Shown in pieces: positions 1 to 8,816 of a stretch of 64,000 bases of DNA (positions are counted from its first letter, which is position 1; each line of letters opens with the position of its first letter). The DNA lies in assembly GCF_007279655.1 (NCBI RefSeq), contig NZ_QKWN01000007.1:245525-309524 (forward strand). The letters are read 5' to 3'. The notes beneath the pieces are model-generated. The model worked only from the letters and a program-made list of their open reading frames with translations, searched no databases and was not told where the DNA came from. This stretch comes from Robertkochia solimangrovi (GTDB lineage Bacteria; Bacteroidota; Bacteroidia; Flavobacteriales; Flavobacteriaceae). Made by a program: the position numbers and the translations under genes.

Positions 1-74
1 AGTCCTTTGGAATCTTTAATGATCCCGTATTCTCCGAACAGGAGGATCTTAGAATAAAACAATGGTCCTTTCAT
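1..74 (-). CDS. Mevalonate kinase, N-terminal fragment (cut by window edge)
   Basis: Only the first 24 codons and two bases of a 25th lie in the window. The protein starts MKGPLFYSKILLFGEYGI, the opening typical of GHMP-superfamily mevalonate kinases of Flavobacteriia, with KILLFGEY as the first conserved strand. Mevalonate kinase phosphorylates mevalonate in the cytosolic isoprenoid pathway. It lies 152 bp downstream of the diphosphomevalonate decarboxylase gene on the same strand, which supports the call. The start is the only ATG that gives this opening. The rest of the gene is outside the window, so no catalytic residues can be checked. Confidence 0.75.
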   Translation of the reverse strand, partial: MKGPLFYSKILLFGEYGIIKDSKG

Positions 75-226
75 AGGCTTGTAACCCCAAAGGGTTATAG
101 ATTATTTTGGCGGCACTAATTTTAACAGACTAAAGATAATCAAATTAATCTTCGTTTTCAACAAACTACGTTCCTGAATAAGATAAAACGTACATTTCCA
201 CGATAAATTATCAGATCATCGGAGAT

Positions 227-1306
227 CTATTTTAACATTTCGGCCCCTTTTCCAACACCGTCGCAAATATACTGCCCATTTTGACAATAACCAACCAGAT
301 CGGATTTGATAAATTCCATCACCCTGTCATTCTCCTCATCCGGGAACAGCAGGTGAACATTTGCTCCGGCATCTAGTGTGAAACATAACGCTGAGCCGGT
401 CTCCTTTCTGTATTCCCATACTTTCTCGATAACTTGTAGCGTATTGGGTTTCATCAGGATATAGGAAGGAGTAGATGCCAGCATTACCGCATGTAATGAC
501 AACGCCTCACTTTCCACCAATGCCGTAAAAGCACTTAGATCGCCACTTTGGAAGATTGTCTGCAGCAGATCCATATTATTTCGGGCCTGATCAAATCGGG
601 CTTCCGCATACGGATGTCCGCTCATAAGATTATGACCTACAGTACTACTTACTTTCTTAACACCTTTATCCACCAGTAAAATAACATCCCTGTACGTGGT
701 GAACACCTCAGCTACCGGATGCGGATATGGTACCCCGAAAAGATCGGAACTACCCGGAATCGTAACATGCTCCCCCCATTCGATCAATGGACCATCAATA
801 CTGCGACAGGCACTGCCTGACCCCAGCCTTGACAAGAAGGATGCCTTTCTCTTAAATTCCCGCTTATCGATGACTCCTGTCAATTCTTCTTCAAGACTCA
901 TAAGCGCCAGGGACAGCGCAGACATACCACTCGCCGAAGACGCGATTCCACTCGAATGCGGAAAACTGTTGGAAGTTTCAATTTTAAAATGGAAATCTTC
1001 GAGGAATCCAAGGTATGGCTGAACACGTTCCAAAAACTTCTCAATCTTACCGTAGAATGCTATTTTCTTTTCTCCTTCAAAAAAAAGATCAAAGGAAAAT
1101 CCTTCCGAATCTTTGGGCTGCCATGACAGTTTTGTCGTGGTCGCACATTCTGAAAGAGTAAAACTCACCGAAGGATTCATCGGTAATTGTTGCCCATGTT
1201 TACCCCAATATTTCACTAAAGCGATATTACTAGGTGAACGCCAGGTTACAGATCCTGATGTGACCTGCTTCTCATAAACCGAGGGTAAAAAGTCGTTTAC
1301 GGTCAT
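227..1306 (-). CDS. mvaD: Diphosphomevalonate decarboxylase
   Basis: This cytosolic enzyme converts mevalonate 5-diphosphate to isopentenyl diphosphate with ATP, the last step of the mevalonate route. The 359-residue protein has the family signature SNIALVKYWGK near residues 26-36, the GHMP phosphate-binding loop PHSSGIASSASGMSAL near 115-130, and the late motif FTLDAGANVHLLFP. Length is normal to slightly long for the family. The gene heads a minus-strand cluster whose next gene is mevalonate kinase. A TATATTTG -7 motif (1326-1333) lies just upstream of the start. The presence of MvaD and mevalonate kinase side by side implies a mevalonate rather than a DXP pathway in this organism. Confidence 0.95.
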   Translation of the reverse strand: MTVNDFLPSVYEKQVTSGSVTWRSPSNIALVKYWGKHGQQLPMNPSVSFTLSECATTTKLSWQPKDSEGFSFDLFFEGEKKIAFYGKIEKFLERVQPYLGFLEDFHFKIETSNSFPHSSGIASSASGMSALSLALMSLEEELTGVIDKREFKRKASFLSRLGSGSACRSIDGPLIEWGEHVTIPGSSDLFGVPYPHPVAEVFTTYRDVILLVDKGVKKVSSTVGHNLMSGHPYAEARFDQARNNMDLLQTIFQSGDLSAFTALVESEALSLHAVMLASTPSYILMKPNTLQVIEKVWEYRKETGSALCFTLDAGANVHLLFPDEENDRVMEFIKSDLVGYCQNGQYICDGVGKGAEMLK

Positions 1307-1325
1307 CTTAACATTTCAATTTGTG

Positions 1326-1333
1326 CAAATATA
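1326..1333 (-). promoter_or_regulatory. Predicted -7 promoter element for mvaD
   Basis: On the minus strand this reads TATATTTG followed by C, a full match to the Bacteroidota -7 consensus TAnnTTTG, about 20 nt upstream of the mvaD start. No convincing -33 TTG was found at the usual distance, so the call rests on the -7 element and position. Confidence 0.5.
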
Positions 1334-1470
1334 CTTGAATTGTAAATGGTGAGCAGTATGGTTTTCCAGTGAATACAGATAATTCAATATCCGAATTCTC
1401 AACCCGTCAACAATGATTTTCATTTAAAGTCTATTTATCCTTTACTTTGCAATAATCTTCAAGATAACTC

Positions 1471-2700
1471 ATGAACCAATTCGATGTGATCATTGCCGGC
1501 GGTGGAGCTGCGGGATTTTTTGCGGCTATCCAGATTGCAGAAAACAATCCTGAGCTGCAGATCGTAATACTCGAGAAAGGCAAAGAAGTACTTTCAAAAG
1601 TTAGGATCTCAGGAGGTGGGCGTTGTAATGTTACGCACGCCGAATTTTCACCCGATCTTCTGGCAGGTTATTACCCTAGGGGTGAAAAAGAGTTAATAGG
1701 GCCTTTCCATAAATTCTGTAGCGGAGACACCATGGCATTCTTTGAAGAAAGAGGGGTTCCCTTGAAAATCGAAGCGGACGGCAGGATATTTCCTCAATCC
1801 GATTCCTCAACCTCTATTATCTCCTGTTTCCTCGATTGTTGTCACGCTTTAGGCATAAAGATCATAACGAGTTGCGGAGTACAGTCATTCAACAAACCCG
1901 ATAAAAACTGGCTGCTCGAAACAACTTGTGGAAAATTCGAGGCGCCAGATCTGATGATCTGTACAGGCAGCAGCAATAAGACCTGGAAATTATTGAGTTC
2001 TCTCGGCCATTCCATCGTGAGTCCGGTTCCCTCCTTATTCACCTTCAATTGCAAGGATCCCCGTATCAATGGTCTCATGGGGTTAAGCTCAGAAGTAAGT
2101 ATAGATATACCCGGAAGCAGTCTTCAGGCTTACGGCCCCTTACTCATCACACACTGGGGTTTTAGCGGACCTGCCATTCTTCGTCTTTCTGCCTGGGGTG
2201 CCCGGGAACTGCACGAAAGGAATTATGAGTTTCGCATCCGTATCAGCTGGACACAAAACATGGATGCCGAAGACGTCTTTACGGAACTCCTCGAACTAAA
2301 GAAACAACATCCAAAACAAAGGCCCGCGAACAGCAGAATCGGAGCTATCCCAAAAAGACTTTACCTAAGCTTGCTGGAATATTGCGATCTGCATCAGATC
2401 GAACGATGGGCTGATGCTTCGAATAAACAGATTCGTAAGTTAGCAGACGAACTAACCGGTGGTACTTTTGCTATAAAAGGAAAAAGTACCTTCAAAGAGG
2501 AATTCGTAACCGCAGGCGGGGTCGACCTTAAGGAAGTGGACATGCGAACTTTTGAAAGCAAACTTCATGACCGACTCTATTTTGCCGGTGAGGTTTTGAA
2601 TATCGATGCCATCACCGGAGGTTTTAATTTTCAAAATGCGTGGACCGGTGCATTTATAGCCGCGAGGACGATTCTGGACAAAAGACAGGTTAATTCATAA
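1471..2700 (+). CDS. NAD(P)/FAD-dependent oxidoreductase, HI0933/BaiN (YhiN) family
   Basis: This is a 409-residue cytosolic flavoprotein. The N terminus VIIAGGGAAGFFAAIQIA is the Rossmann FAD-binding fold, followed by the family signature VRISGGGRCNVTHAEF near residues 46-61. The C-terminal motif LYFAGEVLNIDAITGGFNFQ completes the FAD site. These are the hallmarks of the HI0933-like family (PF03486), whose physiological substrate is usually unknown; a Clostridium member, BaiN, acts on bile acids. The gene is monocistronic, divergent from mvaD. Its 3' end overlaps the convergent tspO-like gene by 11 bp. A TTACTTTG sequence at 1442-1449 is a near-consensus -7 element just upstream of the start. 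Confidence 0.9.
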   Translation: MNQFDVIIAGGGAAGFFAAIQIAENNPELQIVILEKGKEVLSKVRISGGGRCNVTHAEFSPDLLAGYYPRGEKELIGPFHKFCSGDTMAFFEERGVPLKIEADGRIFPQSDSSTSIISCFLDCCHALGIKIITSCGVQSFNKPDKNWLLETTCGKFEAPDLMICTGSSNKTWKLLSSLGHSIVSPVPSLFTFNCKDPRINGLMGLSSEVSIDIPGSSLQAYGPLLITHWGFSGPAILRLSAWGARELHERNYEFRIRISWTQNMDAEDVFTELLELKKQHPKQRPANSRIGAIPKRLYLSLLEYCDLHQIERWADASNKQIRKLADELTGGTFAIKGKSTFKEEFVTAGGVDLKEVDMRTFESKLHDRLYFAGEVLNIDAITGGFNFQNAWTGAFIAARTILDKRQVNS

Positions 2701-3163
2701 CCCAGATACTGCAATTCAGAATAGAAGCAAAACAAACCCAAAGAAAATAGGGCACCAGTAAATAAGCTGCCGTTCTGTTGACCACTTTAAACCACTTTAT
2801 GGTAAGCCCAATAAGTATCAGTAAAGCGATAATAACCAGCATCGCCCAGAATGGTTTTTGAAATCCAAAAAATACAATGCTCCATAAAGCATTCAACAAC
2901 AATTGAAATACAAAGTGATACAATGCTGTCTTCACCCACTTATGGTAAAAGCCACGAGCCCATACCATTCCTGCCGCCACCCCCATCAATATATAAAGAA
3001 GGGTCCAAACAGGGGCAAATATCCAGTTCGGAGGATTGAAGGAGGGCTTATTCAGAGTAGTATACCAGGTATCAACCGATGATTGTGTGGCAAATCCACT
3101 CAAAAAGCCGACCGCAAGACAGATCGCAACTGAAATTATGATTCTGGTAGTAGTTTTTGACAT
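2690..3163 (-). CDS. TspO/MBR family membrane protein (tryptophan-rich sensory protein)
   Basis: This 157-residue protein has five predicted membrane helices and the TspO features: a Trp/Pro-rich WYTTLNKPSFNPPNWIFAPVWTLLYILMG segment (residues 33 onward) and the second half LLNALWSIVFFG. TspO proteins bind porphyrins and, in bacteria, act in tetrapyrrole and stress responses; the role here is not shown by context. The length is typical. The gene stands alone and its 3' end overlaps the convergent flavoprotein gene by 11 bp. The 167 bp upstream, to the next gene, show no clear TAnnTTTG promoter. Confidence 0.92.
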   Translation of the reverse strand: MSKTTTRIIISVAICLAVGFLSGFATQSSVDTWYTTLNKPSFNPPNWIFAPVWTLLYILMGVAAGMVWARGFYHKWVKTALYHFVFQLLLNALWSIVFFGFQKPFWAMLVIIALLILIGLTIKWFKVVNRTAAYLLVPYFLWVCFASILNCSIWVMN

Positions 3164-3330
3164 AAATGGCGGATGTGCTCACTAAAATAATAATTTTTTT
3201 AACAGGTGTCAGGTAAAATATTTTTGTCTGCAGGCAGATTGAGAAACGTGATCATGCCCGAAGTCATCTAGTGTCGTAGCATACATAAACCTGTTAAAAG
3301 GAAGTAGTTATACTTTTAGAATAATTTCTT

Positions 3331-4068
3331 CTAAGACTCCATTGCATATAATTGCACCAATTCCGGATAGTCAGAAATGATACCATCAACTCCTAAACTC
3401 AACATTCGTTTTATCTCATTTGGCTCATTAACGGTCCATGGATAAATTCTGAAACCTAACTGCTTTAATAAGGCAGCATTCCCGGTGATCAGGTTACGGT
3501 AATAAGGATGAATGGAAACGGCATCTAAACTCTTTGCAAAATCGATGATCAGTAAGGGATCTTCCTCCGTAAGTACACCGATCGCAATGCCGGGATCCAA
3601 CTTTCTGAGATCAGCGAGTTCGTCATGAAGGAAACTGGAAACAACCAAATTTGAAGGATTCCAATGGAAAGCATGAGTCTTGCAGTTCAGGAGCACATGT
3701 AAAGGCAAAGCAGTGTCAGCTCCTTTTAACTCAATATTCAGGAACACTTTTCCCTGTAACAGAGAAAGCACTTCGGAAAGCAACGGTATACGATAAGTTT
3801 TCTGAACCAGAAGTTGACTGAGTTCAGCGTAAGAATGTTCCTCTACTAATCCAACACCATTGGTCAACCGCTCAAGCGTATGGTCATGGAAGACCACAAG
3901 TTCACCACTTTTGCAACGGAAAACATCAATTTCGATAGCATCGGCACCTAAGGAAAGGGCAGCACTGATCGATTCCAGCGTATTTTCAGCGATATGACCT
4001 TTAGCACCCCGGTGCCCGATCATCAGAGTCGAATTTTTTACGACTCCTTGCAAAAATCTATCCGTCAT
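3331..4068 (-). CDS. Glycerophosphodiester phosphodiesterase (GDPD, UgpQ-like)
   Basis: This 245-residue protein hydrolyses glycerophosphodiesters to glycerol 3-phosphate and an alcohol. The signature IGHRGAKGHIAENTLESI near residues 17-34 holds the conserved HRG and EN. ADAIEIDVFRCKSGELVVFHD carries the metal-binding E-x-D and the second catalytic His. The C-terminal part IYPWTVNEPNEIKRMLSLGVDGIISDYPE is the GDPD barrel end. There is no signal peptide, so it is probably cytosolic like UgpQ. A TACGTTTG -7 element lies at 4111-4118 on the minus strand. It is unlinked in function to its neighbours. Confidence 0.92.
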   Translation of the reverse strand: MTDRFLQGVVKNSTLMIGHRGAKGHIAENTLESISAALSLGADAIEIDVFRCKSGELVVFHDHTLERLTNGVGLVEEHSYAELSQLLVQKTYRIPLLSEVLSLLQGKVFLNIELKGADTALPLHVLLNCKTHAFHWNPSNLVVSSFLHDELADLRKLDPGIAIGVLTEEDPLLIIDFAKSLDAVSIHPYYRNLITGNAALLKQLGFRIYPWTVNEPNEIKRMLSLGVDGIISDYPELVQLYAMES

Positions 4069-4110
4069 TCAGCACGTATTAAATCAGGATAATTAACCAC
4101 ATTTTCAATG

Positions 4111-4118
4111 CAAACGTA
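4111..4118 (-). promoter_or_regulatory. Predicted -7 element upstream of the GDPD gene
   Basis: The minus-strand reading TACGTTTG fits TAnnTTTG and lies 43 nt upstream of the start codon. No TTG at -33 is visible, so this is a weak to moderate call. Confidence 0.35.
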
Positions 4119-4229
4119 AGCTTATTTTTTGATTTCCAGAGTACTAAATTGTGTAGTTAATCTAAAAAAAAAGGATTAAGTGTAGTTATAACAATATTTT
4201 TACTACATTAGGACTCCTTTGTCAAGAAT

Positions 4230-4466
4230 ATGGTTTCTATGAAAGCAAACTTAAGAAGTAAAAAAACGAACGTAATATTAAGTCTTCTACTGACTTCATT
4301 TCTTATTGCATCTGTTTTTATCTTTGATCTACTGCAAGTGAGAGCGAACCATTTTCTGAACATTTTCATCCCCTCATCTTTTTACATAATTCTATCGATC
4401 ATTAGCACCTATGCATTTACAACGATCCAAAAAAAGCTGGTCACCGTTCGTGTGAAAAAGCACTGA
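4230..4466 (+). CDS. Small two-helix membrane protein of unknown function
   Basis: This 78-residue protein is not recognised. It has a basic N terminus (MVSMKANLRSKKTN), two hydrophobic helices near residues 14-33 and 43-65, and a basic C terminus (KKLVTVRVKKH), so both ends are probably cytoplasmic. It may start at the first ATG or three codons later (4239). It is supported as a gene by its membrane-protein pattern, an AT-rich upstream region, and a good hairpin terminator 115 bp downstream. No function is suggested by the neighbours. Confidence 0.55.
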   Translation: MVSMKANLRSKKTNVILSLLLTSFLIASVFIFDLLQVRANHFLNIFIPSSFYIILSIISTYAFTTIQKKLVTVRVKKH

Positions 4467-4580
4467 TCAATTATTGCATACTTAAGAAACCGATAGAATA
4501 ACTGAAAATTGCACCCGTAAGGGTTCAATATATTTTGTATATAAAACAAACACAACCTTCAACTAATAACCAACCACTCG

Positions 4581-4618
4581 AAAAGGGCTCATAAATCATT
4601 ATGTGCCCTTTTCTATTT
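4581..4618. terminator. Intrinsic terminator between convergent genes
   Basis: AAAAGGGC at 4581-4588 pairs with GCCCTTTT at 4605-4612. Inside it, CATAA (4590-4594) pairs with TTATG (4599-4603) across a four-base loop, giving 13 pairs with a single mismatch. A T-rich tract follows on the plus strand. It can end the small membrane-protein gene on the plus strand and probably also the alpha-glucan operon from the minus strand. Confidence 0.8.
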
Positions 4619-4624
4619 TTGCGG

Positions 4625-6511
4625 TTATCTCTTTAGTTCAAGAATAAGTGACTCAAGACCTTCCAGTGACACATGTAAATCACCGACTCCTTCATTGACA
4701 TTCAATTCCAGGCTTCTTTTACCATAAAGTTGATCTGTCATCACATATGAACCATCATGGAGCTGCCATTCTTTAAGAAGTTGCGCAGGTATGAGAAGTC
4801 TGAAATCTCTTGCAGAAGTATCAAAATTGGTAAGGATTAACAGTTGCTGTTCCTCGTCCCATCGGGCAAAAGAAAATAACTTATCATCATAATTTGCGGT
4901 TCCAGTTTCGATATTTGGCCAGTGAACATCCATATATGCTCCGGTGAGAGCAGAACTACTGATGGTAAAGTTCAACAGGTTCCTGTAAAACTCCCGTAAT
5001 GATCGTTCCTTTTCAGAAAGTTGACCGCCATCGAATTTACCGTTATTCATCCAACGCTGATGATGAGGAACACCGATATAATCAAAGATGGAAGTCCGGG
5101 TAGGATCTCCAAATCCGGCATCCTCAGCTCCCGGCTCACCTACTTCCTGTCCGAAATAGATCATGGTCGGGGAAGTGGTCAATGTAGCGGAAACCACCAT
5201 AGCCGGTTTTCCTTTCTCGGCATTCCCTGCAAAATCAGGGCTTGCAATACGTTGTTCATCATGGTTTTCCAGAAAATGCAACATATGATGTTCGATATCC
5301 CGTAAGCCCATTTCAATTGCCCCGATATGTCGCGTTTGTCCATGACCTTGCATAATATGCTTCAATGTGTCATAAAGCTCTACTTTATCATAGAGATAAT
5401 CCATTTTACCTTTATGGATGTATTCCCGGTAAAGATGTGGCTGATATACCTCTGCGAGCAAAAATGCATCCGGATTTTTCATTTTGATCGCAGAATTCAT
5501 AAATGACCAGAATTCCACCGGCACCATTTCCGCCATATCGAAACGGAATCCATCCACTCCTTTTTCCGTCCAGTACAATGCAATATCTCTGAACTTTTTC
5601 CAGGAATCCGGCACTTCCCTTTCTTTCCAGAAATCGAAATGTGCTTTATAATCCTTTTGATCGAAGTCAGCAGGCAATGAATCAAAATCCTTATTTCCTT
5701 CCGGACTCACCCCATAATTGATCTTTACGGTTTCATACCAGTCGTTGAAATGGGGCTTAGCCAGCCTTGAACCATTACCGGTCCATTTCGCAGGATCTTC
5801 ATTAAACTTATGATCAGCATCCGCTTTCTTTTCACCCCCTAACGGAAGATATCCATTTTCCCATTCAGGCACCTGAAAGGCTTCTCCCGGGATATAATAA
5901 AAATTATTGTCTCGCTCATAAACCACCGAATTATCATCAGCTGCTCCAAAATCTGAAATTCCTTCAGGGTTGGTCATCCCTTCATAATTTCGGGCAACGT
6001 GGTTTGGCACGATATCTATAATGAGTTTCAATCCGTTATCATGGGTACGATTGATCAGCGCTTCAAATTCTTCGAGCCGCTTTGCGGGATCTGTAGCCAG
6101 ATCCGGATCAACATTATAATAATCTTTAACCGCATAAGGAGAACCTGCCCTACCTTTTACAACATCCGGATCATCATTGGAGATTCCATAGGCGGTATAA
6201 TCGGTGATAACTGCATGATGTGGCACGCCCGTATACCAGACATAAGTAACGCCAAGATCCTTAATCGCCTTCAATGCTGTATCATTGAAATCGCCAAATT
6301 TCCCAACTCCGTTCTCCTCGATGGTTCCCCATGGTTTATTGGTGGTATTGGTATTACCGAATAATCGAGTGAATACCTGATATACTACTTCTTTTCTTTT
6401 CACATCTTTCATGGATACATCCTGATCTTTCTCTTTCGCTTGCTTTTCCTGACAGCCAGCAATGGTTAACACACTAAATATCAGCAATAAATATGAAACT
6501 CTTCCCAGCAT
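4625..6511 (-). CDS. GH13 alpha-amylase family lipoprotein
   Basis: This enzyme should cleave alpha-1,4-glucosidic bonds in starch or maltodextrins. It is 628 residues long with a lipoprotein signal (LTIAGC, acyl-Cys20) and a charged linker. The GH13 barrel shows region I DIVPNH (166-171), region II GFRFD with nucleophile Asp325, region III AEVYQ with acid/base Glu354, and region IV FLENHD with Asp418. A beta-sandwich domain follows from about 540. It is the last gene of the minus-strand maltodextrin operon, 4 bp after the upstream GH13 gene, and ends at a terminator. Surface or periplasmic location cannot be decided: the residues after the Cys (QEKQAKEKD) are charged but not strongly acidic. 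Confidence 0.93.
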   Translation of the reverse strand: MLGRVSYLLLIFSVLTIAGCQEKQAKEKDQDVSMKDVKRKEVVYQVFTRLFGNTNTTNKPWGTIEENGVGKFGDFNDTALKAIKDLGVTYVWYTGVPHHAVITDYTAYGISNDDPDVVKGRAGSPYAVKDYYNVDPDLATDPAKRLEEFEALINRTHDNGLKLIIDIVPNHVARNYEGMTNPEGISDFGAADDNSVVYERDNNFYYIPGEAFQVPEWENGYLPLGGEKKADADHKFNEDPAKWTGNGSRLAKPHFNDWYETVKINYGVSPEGNKDFDSLPADFDQKDYKAHFDFWKEREVPDSWKKFRDIALYWTEKGVDGFRFDMAEMVPVEFWSFMNSAIKMKNPDAFLLAEVYQPHLYREYIHKGKMDYLYDKVELYDTLKHIMQGHGQTRHIGAIEMGLRDIEHHMLHFLENHDEQRIASPDFAGNAEKGKPAMVVSATLTTSPTMIYFGQEVGEPGAEDAGFGDPTRTSIFDYIGVPHHQRWMNNGKFDGGQLSEKERSLREFYRNLLNFTISSSALTGAYMDVHWPNIETGTANYDDKLFSFARWDEEQQLLILTNFDTSARDFRLLIPAQLLKEWQLHDGSYVMTDQLYGKRSLELNVNEGVGDLHVSLEGLESLILELKR

Positions 6512-6515
6512 ACGC

Positions 6516-8807
6516 TTAATTTTTAATGATTAGGGTATAGTCAAATGGCCCCACTTCAACAGGGACACCGAATACTTTCGTTTTAAAAAGGGTATCTTTC
6601 TTATTGAAGACCGCCACCACTTCGTTCTCTAAATATTTTCTTCGAATGGCCAGTACTTTTTCTTCAGGAACTTCTATTTCTGTGGTTCCATAAAGCAATG
6701 CCATATTTGACCGTCTGATCTCTATCAATTCTGAAACCCTGTTTCTCAGTTCCATTTCAGAACTGGAAAGGCCATCGAATTTCATCTGCCTCCTGTTATC
6801 AGGATCATTTCCACCTGGCACTCCATATTCATCTCCATAATAGATACAGGGCACCCCCGGAATAACAAGGTTAAAGGCATGAAGCATTTCAAGATTTCCA
6901 TAAGCGGTTGAATCAGAGATTTCAACATCCCTGGTCCATCCGGCAATCTTAGCATCTTCATCAAAGGCGATATCTCCGGACGCATAACTTATAAATCTGG
7001 CCCTATCCTGATTCCCGGTAATATTCCCCATGAGATGATGGCTTCCATAATAGGCCATACTTTGTTCAATCGCAGCTGCAAGACCTTCAAAACCGGAATT
7101 CTTGTCTGCGAAAGCCGGGATAGAGGCATCATACATATTAAAATCGAATTGGGCATCAAGCATACCCGCATTCACATAACTTCTGATCAGATCGTAACTT
7201 CCATAGGTTTCACCGATCTGATATACTGGTCTGCTTGTTCTCTTTCTGATCTTTTCCGTCAGGGTTCTCCAGAATTCGGTTTGAATATGCTTGGTTGCAT
7301 CATGTCTGAAACCATCAAAATCATATTCCGTCATCCAGTACGCTGCAGAATCTGTCATACTTTCCAGCACTTCGGGTTTGGAAAAATCAAGGGTTGGCAG
7401 GAAGGTATCGAACCAGGTGGTTAATCGGTGATCGTCCCAGCGTTCTGTATTCATTGTTCCGTCTTCAAGATATAGAGAAGTTGCCCAATCCGGATGCTCT
7501 TTGTATACAGGATGTAGCTTATGCACATGATTTGCCACATAATCAAGTATAACGTTCATCCCATTAGAATGAGCCTTACTGATCAACTCTTTCAGAATTT
7601 CAGGATCGCCAAACCGGTCATCAACCTTTGTACTGGAAACCGGCCAGTAACCGTGATATCCGGAAAATTTAGTATAAGGCTCTTTCCATAGACCGTAAGC
7701 ACCTTCAGGATTCTGCGTAATCGGTGATAACCAGATGGTATTAATACCCAGATCGGAAAAATAACCATCCTCTATTTTATCAAGAACTCCTTTCAAATCT
7801 CCTCCAAAATAATTGGCGATCGGAAGAACCGTGTCATTTTCAACTTTTCTATTGTTATTGGGATCTCCATCCCGGAAACGATCGACCATAAGGAAATAGA
7901 GCACCTGGCTATGAAAGTCGGATCGATCCAGATCCGTGGCCGCGGTTACGACCTTGCCTTGTTTCACCGGCAATAAAAGATCGTTCACGACCCCATCCTG
8001 ATCATAACCATAGATTCTCAGAAAAGAAGTCTTTGTCGCTTCACCTTTAACTTCAGGAACCTTGAATTCATACATATTATCCCTGTAGCTGATCGCAGTA
8101 TCTGCTAACAGCCGATCATTCAAATACACAAATAATTTCAGCAAAGGTTGTTCCGATCTCAGGGTAACTCGTTCTTCCTGTATTCCAGCCGGAAATAAGG
8201 TATTCTTTCCCCTTTCCTTCCCTACTTTCACGTACGAATTTGTACCTCCCATACCATTACTTACGGTATTAGGATTAGAAGGATCGGTGGTTTCCACCCC
8301 ATCGACCAACATCAGATATTGATGATTCCCCGGATAAAAAATTGCGCTATAGATCCAATTTCCATCGTTGAATTCCATTACCGATCTGTCAGCCACCCAA
8401 CCATTGAATGCACCCCTGATCTTGACGGAACGATATTTCCTGTCCGGATCGGGAAGGATAAAATCAACCCTTTCAGCGGTGCTTCTAAATACCGGTATAT
8501 CGGAAACTTTGCCCGCATCATGATAGACACTCATATTCGTTAAGGGCGGCATTTCATCAAAGCCTCCCCACTTAAATGCTTTCCGGTCATCTGAGATATC
8601 AAAACTTCTTCCTTCAGATGAAACAACAGAATCAGCGGTAACCGGAAAAGACAAATGATCTCCGATTAGGATCGTATCTGTTTCCGGAGAAAGGTATATC
8701 GGAGTAACCTGATTCAATACTACCGATTGATCCGATTCCTGTGTTTTAGGCGCACATGACACCACTCCAATTACCAGTATCAGGCTGCTTATTATCGATA
8801 ACTTCAT
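6516..8807 (-). CDS. GH13 alpha-glucan hydrolase lipoprotein with CBM48-like N-terminal domains
   Basis: This 763-residue lipoprotein (GVVSC, Cys18) acts on alpha-glucans. Residues 30-290 form E-set/CBM48-like beta-sandwiches, with the glycogen-binding type motif IRGAFNGW near 130-137. The barrel follows: LDYVANH (421-427), GFRHD with nucleophile Asp503, GET with acid/base Glu533, and GNQD with Asp601. The His usually found before the third catalytic Asp is Gln600 here. The sequence NAC-terminal to the lipobox (APKTQESDQ) lacks an acidic run, so a periplasmic-side anchor is likely. It sits between two other GH13 genes with gaps of 4 and 9 bp, so it is surely co-transcribed. The exact product (neopullulanase-like or alpha-amylase) cannot be read from sequence alone. 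Confidence 0.92.
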   Translation of the reverse strand: MKLSIISSLILVIGVVSCAPKTQESDQSVVLNQVTPIYLSPETDTILIGDHLSFPVTADSVVSSEGRSFDISDDRKAFKWGGFDEMPPLTNMSVYHDAGKVSDIPVFRSTAERVDFILPDPDRKYRSVKIRGAFNGWVADRSVMEFNDGNWIYSAIFYPGNHQYLMLVDGVETTDPSNPNTVSNGMGGTNSYVKVGKERGKNTLFPAGIQEERVTLRSEQPLLKLFVYLNDRLLADTAISYRDNMYEFKVPEVKGEATKTSFLRIYGYDQDGVVNDLLLPVKQGKVVTAATDLDRSDFHSQVLYFLMVDRFRDGDPNNNRKVENDTVLPIANYFGGDLKGVLDKIEDGYFSDLGINTIWLSPITQNPEGAYGLWKEPYTKFSGYHGYWPVSSTKVDDRFGDPEILKELISKAHSNGMNVILDYVANHVHKLHPVYKEHPDWATSLYLEDGTMNTERWDDHRLTTWFDTFLPTLDFSKPEVLESMTDSAAYWMTEYDFDGFRHDATKHIQTEFWRTLTEKIRKRTSRPVYQIGETYGSYDLIRSYVNAGMLDAQFDFNMYDASIPAFADKNSGFEGLAAAIEQSMAYYGSHHLMGNITGNQDRARFISYASGDIAFDEDAKIAGWTRDVEISDSTAYGNLEMLHAFNLVIPGVPCIYYGDEYGVPGGNDPDNRRQMKFDGLSSSEMELRNRVSELIEIRRSNMALLYGTTEIEVPEEKVLAIRRKYLENEVVAVFNKKDTLFKTKVFGVPVEVGPFDYTLIIKN

Positions 8808-8816
8808 TTTCTAAAT

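Noticed and set aside
696..1022. Open frame of 108 codons on the plus strand inside mvaD
   Set aside because: It is a shadow of the diphosphomevalonate decarboxylase gene; the protein has no recognisable pattern.
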